From Mycogone perniciosa (taxonomy: Eukaryota; Ascomycota; Sordariomycetes; Hypocreales; Hypocreaceae): DNA of 64,000 nt. Shown here in pieces: positions 21,459 to 31,678 of the stretch. The stretch's first letter is position 1. Every line of letters begins with the position of its first letter. The notes beneath the pieces were generated by a model, which worked only from the letters and a program-made list of their open reading frames with translations, ran no database searches and had not been told where the DNA came from. The stretch lies in contig JAOALB010000004.1 of assembly GCA_025331125.1 (NCBI GenBank), positions 248,001-312,000 of the forward strand, given 5' to 3'. Position numbers and translations under genes: made by a program.

Positions 21459-24400
21459 ACGGATGCATATTGGACAGGATGGGATGGGCTGGCTGGATTT
21501 GGGCACTGCAACCCAAGCATTGCATCTTTATACCCCGGGCATTTACATGGATGTTGCTGTCTTGATGGTGGACTTTTGAGCGCAACGCCTTTGTTGACTG
21601 AAGCATACAATATATGTATATATAGGTACATACTAATAAAGGGATAGAGCGCAGTCGTGGCGTGCTGATGATTGACGAGTGTTTGAGTTAGAATCGCGAG
21701 ACGGATTGCTTGGGGGAACCTGGGCGCTGACTCCTCTCTTTAAGCATGGGGAAGCGGCAATTACACAGCTGATTCTGTTATAGATATACCACATGGCTCT
21801 CAGAGCATTTGCCGGTGAACTTATATACCTCTTACTGAGGCGTGCCCAATGGCCTATGACATGAATAACTCACCATGCATGCTAGAGTGATGCTCCCTGA
21901 TACCCGAGTTGCTCTGTATCAGCCACGAAACCGCCAAATTTCTGCTGTTCAGTAATCGCGAGACGGTTACGGTGCGTATCTCGAAACAACAGCAGGGCTG
22001 GCTGCTGAAGTCCAGGTCACCAGGTGTGGCACCTTCAGCACCTTCAGCTCTTGAGGCTGGGTTGGGCCGGGTTGACTTTCCCTCAAGATACGACTCTCTC
22101 TGCCTGATCCGGTCCGGTGTTTATTATTAATAGCTTCTACTTCGTAGTTACCGGATCGTTAGTGCTCCGTCGGCTTGTTGATGGTTTGATGAAGTGGCTG
22201 TTGGGGGGATATTAATAGTATAAGAGTAGTATACTTCGTACCCACAATAGCTTCAATAATGGGCCAGCAAGTTATATTACGAGTAGTCGGATGCCCAGCA
22301 TAGATGACAAGTCCCACCTCCACACTCGCGCAGACTTTTGAAGCTCGAGTCAAAGCATCGCACGGCCCATCTGGCGTCCAATCCTTTTGCGATCGGCCCC
22401 CTGCAGGCCGGGATTTTGTCATAGGTATGCCGAATCCTGGGACCAATGATACATGCGTGATCGTCGAGAACTGTCAGACATGCTGACGAGAGCTAGCGTT
22501 CTGTACGAGTAAGCGGAGCGACACAAATCGAATATGTTCATAGCCCAGTGAAAAGTGTTCGAAAATAGTTGTTGGTATAAAGTTGATCGTAGCACTATCG
22601 TGGTCAGGCTATAGCTGTCGTACTCCGTATAAGATGCGACATACGTGTCTTGTGACCTTGTTAATAGTAGTACTACGAAGTATGTACAACTCGTACTTTG
22701 TAGATCAACTACTACTAGTATTACAAAGCAGAATGGTGCTAAATTGAAGAGATTTTGCGACACTAAGGCATGTCCTGTTCGAGAGGCTTGTCGTCCCACG
22801 TCGCTCGTCCAGGAGTAACACACCGTAGTGCGAGTCCGTCTGCTGGCTCTAACTTGTTGTGTTCTGACAGGCAAATGCGATCATCTTCATTCGTTCTAGA
22901 AGAGGAAGAAGTGCTGTCCTATGTGAGGCAATTCGGAGTGCACGATAACTAATGAGAGGGGAAGAGTCGCCCGGTTCAACTGACACCAGTTCTTGGGGGT
23001 TTGTTTCATATCCTTGCCTAGCTCGTAGACTAGATGATCTGGTTGAGGCATAGCGATAGATAGGCGGGTAGCGAGCATACGGACCAGCTGGAAAGTCTCA
23101 AATCGAGGAAACCCTGTGAGGTCATAATGGGGGTGAAGCGGCGCAAGGGACAAAACGGTGACTGTCAGGGCGATTTGGTTGTCGTGAGAACCAGACAACT
23201 AGCTATTGAGCAGTTGGAGATGACATGACATCACCTTCCCTACCTATGCACGAGGGAGAAGTTATGTGCCCCAGGTAGTACAAAGTAGGTATGAATGGAG
23301 TACCTACTAGTAGTAGTATGTACATGACCGATTCTTACCTGCATGGAATGCTGATCTCATGGTCCTTGCGGTGGCTGTTGCCGAAATTATTAAAGGAGAA
23401 CTGGCCAGGGATGCTGTGCCGAACCTGCGGCCGTTTATCGAATGGGAAATCCGGAGTACGAGAAGAAGAAAGGCGCTTTTCAAAGAACTGGAGAACTCAG
23501 AAGAGGCACTCGTAGAGGACGCACAGGCCATTTGGGGGCGGATCACAGCTCTCACAGCCAGGCAATTTCCTTGGGCCTGCGCCAGCCAATGACAGCGGCC
23601 ATGTCCCTGAAATCATGGCTATCGGTACCCCATACGAAGTAGTACTCCGGACCCCGTACCTATACGCGGATTCCCCTGCATCTGTACCTGTACCTGTACC
23701 TGTGCCTTTACCTTGGCAACCTTCAAGACTTGTTGTCGATCATTGTACAAACTTGTACTCGCACTGCAGCTCACAATAAGACTTGTGCTGATAACATTGG
23801 AGGTGCAACGTGATTTCTGTGCGATGAATGCCTTATGAACGCGTGTGCATACATGCCACCCCACATGCCTACATTGTTTGGTTTCTTTTTGGCTCTTTTT
23901 CTCCGGGGCGATGCAGCCTTGTGTAAGCCTCCCGCCCGTTTGTTTATGCACGTGGAGGGTACACTCTTACGAGCAGTACTTCATCCGTACCTTGTTATAC
24001 ACAGCTCCAGCTCCATAGTACTAGTAGAGCTCGATGCGCTGCAAGCGCTGCTCCCCCCTGTCCTGGCCCTAGCCTTTCATCTGTCTGTCTATCCCAGAGA
24101 TCCTCCTCCCGTCTTTCTTTTTCCACCACCACTCCGCCATCTCATCATCGTGCACCGCAATTGCTGCCACACCGTTATCGTCGTCGCTTCTCGAAGCGAT
24201 CGATTGTGAGTGTGCTGTGCTGTGCTGTGCGCCGGTGTGTCCATTCCTTTCTAAATAACGATCTGGCCTTCGCCTTTCTGCCATCAACACTCGTCTCACT
24301 CCTCTTCGTTCTTTATTTCCCGGTCAGTGCTGGCAAGATCGTGGGCGATACGTATTATACCGAAAAAGCGTACCGAGTACAGCTCTTATTCACTCGTTTG

Positions 24401-24764
24401 TTGGCTCAATCCGCCATCCATCGACCCATCTCAACTGGCACCTGGTCCGACCATCTCAAACTGGTTTTCCCTTCCCTCCTACGGAGTACTGCCATCTGAG
24501 ACATTGTCGTATCTGCGCCGAGGCAAATCGCGTTCCTGAACTTGATAGTACCAGTGTCTATGCATTCTTTATCCCTCCAATTTCTGCCACCCTCATTCCA
24601 GAAAACAACATCCCAGCCCCTCTGAGTGCGCCGCGCTGTCGACAATATATTCCCAACTTGTGCGACCGTCACAATAACTTCTCTCACCAACGACTTTTCA
24701 ACGCTCACCCAAAAACAAACCTGACTTCAACTTCGATTGTGCGTTTTTGCAACACAATTGCAAG
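21459..24764. other. Gene-poor region between AFG1 and the SH3 membrane protein
   Basis: It contains TATA-rich repeats near 21610-21650, several GTAC-NNN-GTAC variants (22230, 22620, 22675, 23285, 23640), a TGTACC run (about 23683-23704) and a GCTGT run (about 24210-24230). The last 500 bases are a C/T-rich promoter and leader for the downstream gene. The only coding candidate, 23359-23592, is listed separately. Confidence 0.6.
23359..23592 (+). CDS. Candidate short protein of unknown function, doubtful
   Basis: An ATG-initiated 77-aa frame encodes a hydrophobic helix-like start (MVLAVAVAEIIKG), a mixed-charge middle (RPFIEWEIRSTRRRKALF) and an acidic helix. The amino-acid order looks protein-like and the frame extends upstream without a stop for about 10 codons (PAWNADL before the Met). 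It might be a relic exon of a larger gene. Against it: no family recognised, a GGAGTACG element of the intergenic motif family inside it, and no supporting exons nearby. Confidence 0.3.
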   Translation: MVLAVAVAEIIKGELARDAVPNLRPFIEWEIRSTRRRKALFKELENSEEALVEDAQAIWGRITALTARQFPWACASQ

Positions 24765-26959
24765 ATGCCTCGTTCACACCGGCACTCCCATCGCCGGCAT
24801 GATGTGCCCGACGATATCGGCGACATCAGTCACATCATCCACGGCTTCGTCAAGAGGGATGGCGCAGAGGGACGTGACAGCCGGGACAAAATCGCAGGCA
24901 GAGGTAATAACCACCATCATCCTTGTCGCCATGGCGATTCGCATCGCCGCCGAGTCCTAGTGGAGATCATGTTTGGGGTGCTAACTGTATCATCTCATAG
25001 ACCAAGCTACTGTCGTCCAAGTTGTTTACAAGACCCTCGCGCCGACTTTTGACGGCCCCATCGCGGGTTACTCAACTCTTCACGAAGGTGCCGCTCCTTC
25101 ACCAACCAAAGCACCACAGAAGCAACCCAGTCCCACGCCAACTCCACCATCTGAAAGCAAGAGTTCGAGCGCGGGAGTATCCAAGCCAGCAACCACGATT
25201 CCGTCCGCGATTCGCTCCCCCGACGCAACTGTATCTGTGGACACTGTCCTCGCCAAGGCAACAGGCTCACCTCCTCCATCCTTGGCACTGGGTAGTAATG
25301 GACTCATCACCTCGAATGGTCTTCTATCTAGCAGCTCTGCTACCGACTCGGCGTCGTCATCTAACAGCGATGGCACCGATTTAGGGACCAGCGCAGGGAC
25401 CAAGGCAGGGATCGCATTTGGAGTCCTTGGAGGTGTTGCGGTTGTGGGATTGATCGTCTTTCTGATCTTTGGTCGTCGCCGACGTGAGTCCCAGCGCCGG
25501 CAAGTCGGCGAGGATAATGAGAAACTCCCTGGAGCTGCGGGAGGAGCGCCGGAGCCTATTGACGAGTTGTCTGTTCACTACAGCAACCCGAGAGCACCTC
25601 GCGTTAGCCTTCGACCTGTTACTCAATTTTTCCCCAACTGGAACCTCGAAAAGCGTAACAGCAAGGGAGCAGCCATGACCCTTGATACCACTGATACTGA
25701 TACTGATACTGCGACTGCGACTGCGACTACCACTGCTGCTGCTGCCGCCGTGGGCGTTGCGGTCAGTGGCGATAGCCCAGATCGTCCGTATACCAGCCAG
25801 AGCAGCCACCCTGCCAATCCCTTTGGTTATCAGGCCGAGCGCATCCCGACTCCCATTAGTGAGGAACAGCTTGAGCGCGCCCCGACTCCTATTAGCAAGG
25901 AGGATAATGCTCAGAGCCCGACCTCGCCTTCTAGTTCCTTCATGAGTGAAAAGACTTTGGCTCGGGAGCCATCAATGAACAACGAAACTTCAGCGACCAC
26001 GGGGTTTGTTGCTGGCGCTGTTACGGCAGTAGTTGCAGGAGCGGCGGCCACTGGAGGGGCGGTCACGTTGACTCGAAAGACCTCAATGCGGAATCGGAAC
26101 CCTAACAATGTTGATCTCACCATGTCTACCGAGCTTGGTCCTCTACCACCCAGTCCTGTTGGCACTGAGTTTAGCATCTCGTCGGCTCCAGGACCTACTT
26201 CTTTTGCCTCTAAAAGTGCGGCGGCTATTGCAGCGGCTGGTGGCCCTACCAACTCCACAGTGCATCGGGTACAGCTGAATTTCAAACCTACGCTTGAGGA
26301 TGAGATGGAACTGAAGGCGGGCGAATTGATCCGTCTGCTCCACGAATACGACGATGGATGGGTAAGTCACCCCGGCAATAAACCTGCTGCTTTGATGGTA
26401 ATGCTAATCATGAAAATTGTAATAGGCCCTTGTTATCAAACTGGACAGATCCCAACAGGGTGTTGTTCCTCGGACCTGTCTTTCGACTCGACCGGTTAAG
26501 CCCCGTCTGGCCCATGGCCGGCCTCCCGTTAACCCGTCGGGCCCACCAAGGGGACCTCTGCCGCCTCCTGGCCAACGACCCATGACACCCCAAGGTCAAC
26601 CAGTGATGGCTCCTCAGGGCCAACGACCAATGACGCCACAAGGGATGCAAGTCAACGGTCGACCTGGTTCGCCTTCCCAGTCGAGAATGGGCCCAAGTCA
26701 AAGCGTTGGTCGCCCTCACTCTCCTATGGCCCGTCCGATGAGCCTGGCTAGCTGCCCGACAAGTCCCGAACTTAGCAGACCTCAGGGACCCATCAGTGAG
26801 CGGCCCCAGACGTCAGACGGCCGACCCCGGACTCCGATCGGCATAAACCAAAGCACAAATGTTCCCCCGCCTAGTGCGATGAACCCCGAACAACCCCCGC
26901 CACAAAGGCCCCCAACTGGCCTGATTGGCAGGAAGCCTGTCCCTGGTCAGGCTCTTTGA
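24765..26959 (+). CDS. Single-pass membrane protein with SH3 domain
   Basis: Exons 24765-24903, 25001-26361 and 26426-26959 give 677 aa. A His/Arg-rich N-terminus carries no signal peptide. A Ser/Pro/Thr-rich segment, probably extracellular, leads to a transmembrane helix at about 182-203 (AFGVLGGVAVVGLIVFLIF) followed by RRRR, which sets the C-terminus in the cytosol. An SH3 domain lies at about 468-525: the VQLNFKPTLEDEMELKAGEL start, the DDGW motif and GVVPRTCL end are textbook positions. The intron at GTAAGT after DDGW splits the SH3 domain between Trp and ALVIKL. The Pro-rich tail (MTPQGQP repeats) may itself bind SH3 domains. Thr/Asp/Ala-rich and Ala/Gly-rich low-complexity segments lie between the helix and the SH3 domain. 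The layout recalls yeast Fus1 and fungal SH3 scaffold proteins at growth sites, but orthology is not established. Confidence 0.88.
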
Positions 26960-28318
26960 TGGGTTAGTTGTTGCCAAGCCTTTCCTTTTCTGATATAGCA
27001 TCTTGGCATTCTACGATTTTGGGAGTTCAACGCAACATCTGGGATAAAAGAGCCGGCGTTATGAATGATATCTGTGTGAACAGGATAGAGCATTGCGGCG
27101 CGTGCTCAGCATCCCTCCCGACAGTTCACATACACGATTTGCTATTTATTTTTTTCATGCTCCTTATAATCTTTTTCGTCACCAGCTCGCTCAGCGCGGA
27201 TTTTCTTTTCGGCCGATCTCGGCGTTTTATGTTCTTTGTTTAGACGTTTTCTTCTTCTTTTTCACATGATTGAGAACTCGCTGCTGCCAGAAGCGATGTG
27301 GACGAATTGCCCCTTCCAGGCCATGTCCGGGTTCGAATGGCGTTTAAAATACGCTGTAACACTAGAAAGGGCGTGGGAGACGGGCATCGCGCTAGTCGCT
27401 AATGTGTATTCTACTTTGCTTTTCCTTTTTCTTTTCTTTCGCATCTCCTGGTATGCCATGTCGAAGCTGCAGGATCAGGGAGCAGGCCGTTTGAACGGAA
27501 GAGTGGACAGGAAACCACCCGAGGGAAGGGTCATCAATGCAAGGGAGGCGGCGTGGCGCGTGTCTTGTAATGAGAGTATGAGACCAGGGAAACAATGGGA
27601 GGGATTTTGACGGATACCTACTACTTAGTTGAGATGAAAGAAACGTTTGAACCACGACTGATTACTCTCCTTGCAAAATGTGCATGTTTCATTGGCTGAT
27701 GAAGATGTTACATATTTGCACGGCCTAGTTAGGTTCCGTAATAAAAATCGAGGGGTTGCCGAATAATTCAAGTAGGTCGATAGTCTGCAATAAATAGCCC
27801 CTTGATTCCTTTACAAAGAGGAAGAGGTGAATCCTGTCAAGCGAACAGTCTCGGACAGCCACGCATAGTATTGCGTGTCTGGGATATAAGATGCAGTCCT
27901 ACCATTGCCAAGCGTTGCTGAAATACTTTACATATTCAAGACTCGTCTTGAGCGTGTATAAACGCACACTGTCCATAGTAGCATAAGGTACCTCCGAATG
28001 TTGTTGGTGATGCTGTGCCACATGGGCAACCGTTCAACACGGCCCCCCTGATTTGGTTCGCGTTTGACATATCGACATTGTCTACGAGTTGGTCTCGTTC
28101 TTTCGTCTCAGCTGGTCAGCCGTCTATTGTTACTGTCGGTCTTTGGACAATTGTTCCCCTAACTCAATATGAGTGAGGAGAAAGGACTAGAGCGGTCAAA
28201 GTCACTTGCACCTGTTGCAGGTGTCACTCAGTCCTTTACAGCCCAACTAATCTTTTTTTCTTCTGGTCTCATCATTTTTACCTGAACACAACACCATCAC
28301 AAGCAGCACAGCATTACC
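26960..28318. other. Intergenic region between the SH3 protein and the CVNH gene
   Basis: It contains the T-rich 3' flank of the SH3 gene (27140-27270) and the promoter of the CVNH gene. Frames at 27236-27655 show no protein family. A CACCTG-TTG-CAGGTG inverted repeat lies at 28209-28223. Confidence 0.6.
28209..28223. promoter_or_regulatory. CACCTG-TTG-CAGGTG inverted repeat upstream of the CVNH gene
   Basis: A perfect 6-bp inverted repeat with a 3-bp spacer lies about 95 bp before the CVNH start codon. Each arm is an E-box-like CANNTG. It could bind a dimeric regulator, but no factor can be assigned. Confidence 0.35.
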
Positions 28319-29046
28319 ATGCGTCTCGCCTCCGTCCTTCTGCTCACTGCCATCAGCGCAGTCCTCGCAGCGCCTCAAGGCCATCCTCACGCCCCATACG
28401 TTGAAGGCACCGCTCCAGGCAGCGCTTCTGACGACCACCACCCTCTGCCTATGGGGCTCCCCGGCTTCGACCACCTCATGCGCAACAAGACGGTCGCCGT
28501 GATCGACACCTCCGACGGCGCGGCCTTTGATGGCAAGTGCATGCAAGTCACGCTCGGAGGCCATGGCAAGGTTGGCCAGACGATGCTCGAGGGACGGTGT
28601 GTAGATGCCTCGGGCCTGTGGTGGGAGACGAGCATTAACCTCAATGAGTGTTTTGGGAACAATGCTGGGAAGCTGGTCTATCGAGAGATGTGAGTTTCCG
28701 CCTGACATCTTGGGGAGGGGGGAGGGAGAGGGGGGAGTTTCTAACTTTGCTATTCTTCTTTAAAGGGGCAACTTTGATGGTTCTTGCAGACCATGCACGC
28801 TTGATAATGCGCAGAAGGGTGTTGACCTGCTGCTGAAGTGCAACTGCTTGGATGAGAGAAAGTTTCCAAAGTACACGTACCTGGAACTGGGATTCAAAGG
28901 TACGGGTTGAACCATGGCTATTTGTGAGGATTGGTAATGTTGAGGTGCTAACCATGGCAATAGTCAAGAATTTCCTGGCTGTCAGGCCTGTCGATGGACG
29001 ATTCATTTGCGGCAATCGCTTGGGTATCAGAAGTCCTGCTCTTTGA
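28319..29046 (+). CDS. Secreted CVNH (cyanovirin-N homology) domain protein
   Basis: Exons 28319-28689, 28766-28899 and 28964-29046 give 195 aa, with the frame restored exactly by GTGAGT...AAAG and GTACGG...ATAG introns. Residues 1-18 are a signal peptide (MRLASVLLLTAISAVLAA). After a His/Pro-rich spacer come two tandem half-domains. The first starts FDGKCMQVTL and has ETSINLNECFGNNAGKL. The second starts FDGSCRPCTL and has LLLKCNCLDERKF and ends DGRFICGN. This matches the two-repeat CVNH sugar-binding fold (Cys-starting strands, N-x-G-x-L ends). The family includes lectins of unknown biological role in filamentous fungi. The second repeat is cysteine-rich (CRPC, CNC), suggesting extra disulfides. 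Carbohydrate binding is inferred and not shown by the sequence. Confidence 0.82.
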
Positions 29047-29477
29047 ACTCGGGAGTCAAGAACGAGAGGGACTAGCTGAGCACTGGCGATGTACTCCGTA
29101 CACATGCCTGATATCATGGCTCTTGTGAAATCTTTTGTGGAATGGTAAAAGGTATACATGGAGCTAGCTTCATTCAATCATAAAAGCAGACATACGTAGA
29201 AAAACCTGGAGGGCATCATAAAGACAAGGGCAATACGCCTACGTTTGGATGCCATAGGTTTCTTCTCCCGAGTCTGTTCCAATTTATATCGTGCCTTGCT
29301 GAGTGTATCGCAACGCGGACCATGGGCATGCCATCAACTCTGCCCTCTCACCGCGGGTTTAGCCGCACAACGCACTGATGAGCTGGCTGCTAGCGATAGC
29401 GTGGAATTCCCATATTATTATTATTATTATTATTGAGTTTTTGTAACTTGATTTTCGGCTTGATGGGGCCTAGGTAG
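29047..29477. other. Convergent intergenic region
   Basis: These are the 3' flanks of the CVNH and GT8 genes. It holds an exact GTACTCCGTAC at 29091-29101 and an ATT trinucleotide run at about 29413-29434. No gene is seen. Confidence 0.65.
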
Positions 29478-30774
29478 CTAGAGGATGACCAATATTCCTC
29501 TCAAAGTGCTTGCGTGTCTGACGTTTACCTTTTGACTTGCAAACACGCTGTTGATGCTGTCAGTCAAATCCCTGCCAAAATAAAATATAGAGTTGATAGC
29601 AAATGGATTACAAACCTCTCTCCTTTCAGCGAAATCGGTGTAGAACCCGTTCCACAACTCTCTCTCAATACACCGTTCAGCCCCGTTCGTCTCATGGCAT
29701 TTCGGCTGCTTCTCTTCTCGTATTCTATCAGTCATTTTAATCCACGGTTTTGGAACAGGCCAATCGGAAAAATGCAGGAATTTCGCCTCGTTAAATACTG
29801 CGACGGGATCCCATTTCTCACGATCGGAGCCGAGGTATTGCGCATGGTTCTCTGTACGAAACTCGGCGGTCAACATATCGTATGGCCTGTGTGGCAGAAT
29901 CAAAGCTTGGTCTTTGTACAGCTTGTTGACAATTTCCATGTCGTAATCGTTGCTGCCAGCATTGTTGATCTCAGCCACAATACGCTCAAACTCAGATGCG
30001 CTTGGCTGCACAAGCATGACCTGGGAGGAGAGGATCTGTTTGTCGGGATAGAGCCAGTAGGCGCGAGGCATCGCTACCGGACACGGTGGCAGAAGGAAAA
30101 GCTCGTCCATGGGCTGGAGGATAGTGGCGTCCGAATCCAGGGAGAGGACCCGGCTATATTCTGTCTGGTTGAATGCAAGTAGCTTCGTAAACGAATCTGC
30201 CCAGGTAGCTGGATTTATGCAGCCGTTAGCCGGGTTGAAGGAGCGAAGAAGAAAGGAAATGGACTATACGATCTGAGCCGGATCTATGCTGGACTTGGAC
30301 GGGCCGCAGGCGCACGTTATACTCATCACGAGCCTTGATCAGCAAGCGGGCATCGTCGGAGTCGCCAGTAGATGCGTCTGGGGCAGCCATGTTGGACGGA
30401 TACATCATGACGCGCTCGGCCCGGCTGCCGAGACGGTGTAGGATTTCGAAGAGCATGACGGAGTTGCATAGATAGTCGCTGTTGGTGACGTATTGCACGT
30501 AGGCGAACTTGGACCAGTCAACATCACCGGTAACATTACCGACAACGACGGGCCGCGACTCTGGATGCTTGGACGGGCGAGACCAGGACGGAACATATTC
30601 CAGCGCATCGCGGCGATAGAGCACCCCTAGCAGGATAAGGAGGATGACGACCATAGAGGTTATGGCGAGGCGGAGGCGTCTCGATGACAGGGCCTGGATT
30701 GGAATCTGGCAGGTCTGTCGGGTCCAGACCATACCGAGCGATAGCCATTCTCCAAGTTGGGCTCTCATGGCCAC
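29478..30774 (-). CDS. Golgi-type GT8 glycosyltransferase (GNT1-like)
   Basis: Exons 30774-30270 and 30208-29478 give 411 aa; the intron is GTATAG...CCAG. A short cytosolic N-terminus precedes a type II signal anchor at about 34-53 (LAITSMVVILLILLGVLY), the layout of Golgi glycosyltransferases. YVTNSDYLCNSVMLFEILHRLGS starts the nucleotide-sugar-binding domain. LSLDSDATI (residues 191-198) holds the metal-binding DxD motif. SFTKLLAFNQTEYSRV precedes it, as in fungal GT8 proteins annotated as glucose N-acetyltransferase or N-acetylglucosaminyltransferase Gnt1. HFSDWPVPKPW near the C-terminus is typical. The acceptor sugar cannot be deduced. Start: the first Met at 30774 or the second at 30768 (MRAQ) are equally possible. 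Confidence 0.87.
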
Positions 30775-31678
30775 GAGCAGGAGTTGAAGACGGATGCCGA
30801 TGTGATGGTGTCAGAGGAGAGAGAAAGACAGGCAGAAGGACGAGATGAGGGCATCTCGAACCATTACGAATACGTCAATGATTAATGAACAAACGATACA
30901 CGGAACAGGACACAGCCCCCACAATGGCTGAAAGCTAGCCTGCTCATTGAAGCGCGGCGATTTCCTTTTTGGGTTGTGGAACGGCGCTTAGCGGTATGAG
31001 AGCCAGCAAATATACGCCGCAGGAAAAAAATATACAGCACCCCCCCCTGTCAGAATATTCGCCCATGATTGGCTCTTAATGTCCCGTGCACAAGCTTAAA
31101 GGCTTTTGTCAGCGGAGCGCCAAGTGCTTATACGACGCACTAGACCTAAATTCGACATGTAAAACATTGATTCCACAGGCAGCAATCATAGAATCGAATC
31201 TAACAGCAACAGCTGGTTAGCTTAGGATCAGTAAGTGGTTGGGGCTCTCCGCATGGGAACTTATGTTTTATGAATACGAAGTACTCCGTACGACGAAGCA
31301 GCAGGCATTGGATGCACCAGGGCGTGTTGTATATTTGTTTTCCTGGGTTGTATATTTGCCTCCTCCGGGTTTAGACTCCTCGGGCGCTAAAGGTCCACAA
31401 CTAATATTAGACAGCCAATGTGAATCCAACATAGCGACAACACGACTAAGTAACACGACGAGGCGAGCATCCGGGTTATATCTGGAGTTGTACTTTGCTC
31501 TGTAGGATCTCTCCGCAGGATTGGATGGGCCGCCTGGCTGGGCCGCTTCAGCCGAGTGTCTCAAATGCTACAAAACCTGTGAGTCGTTTCTCCCCCCCCT
31601 TCTTCAAAACTTGTTCTTCCTGCCATTGTTTCGTCCCTAATACACTGCGTTCGTAACGAACGAACCCGGTTGCACACA
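30775..31678. other. Divergent promoter region between GT8 and the aspartic-protease-like gene
   Basis: It contains an exact GTACTCCGTAC at 31281-31291 and a poly-C run near 31042. Two short overlapping frames (31239-31564) on opposite strands have no protein character. Confidence 0.65.

Noticed and set aside
22419..22874. 151-codon minus-strand frame
   Set aside because: No family resemblance, and it contains copies of the intergenic GTAC motif.
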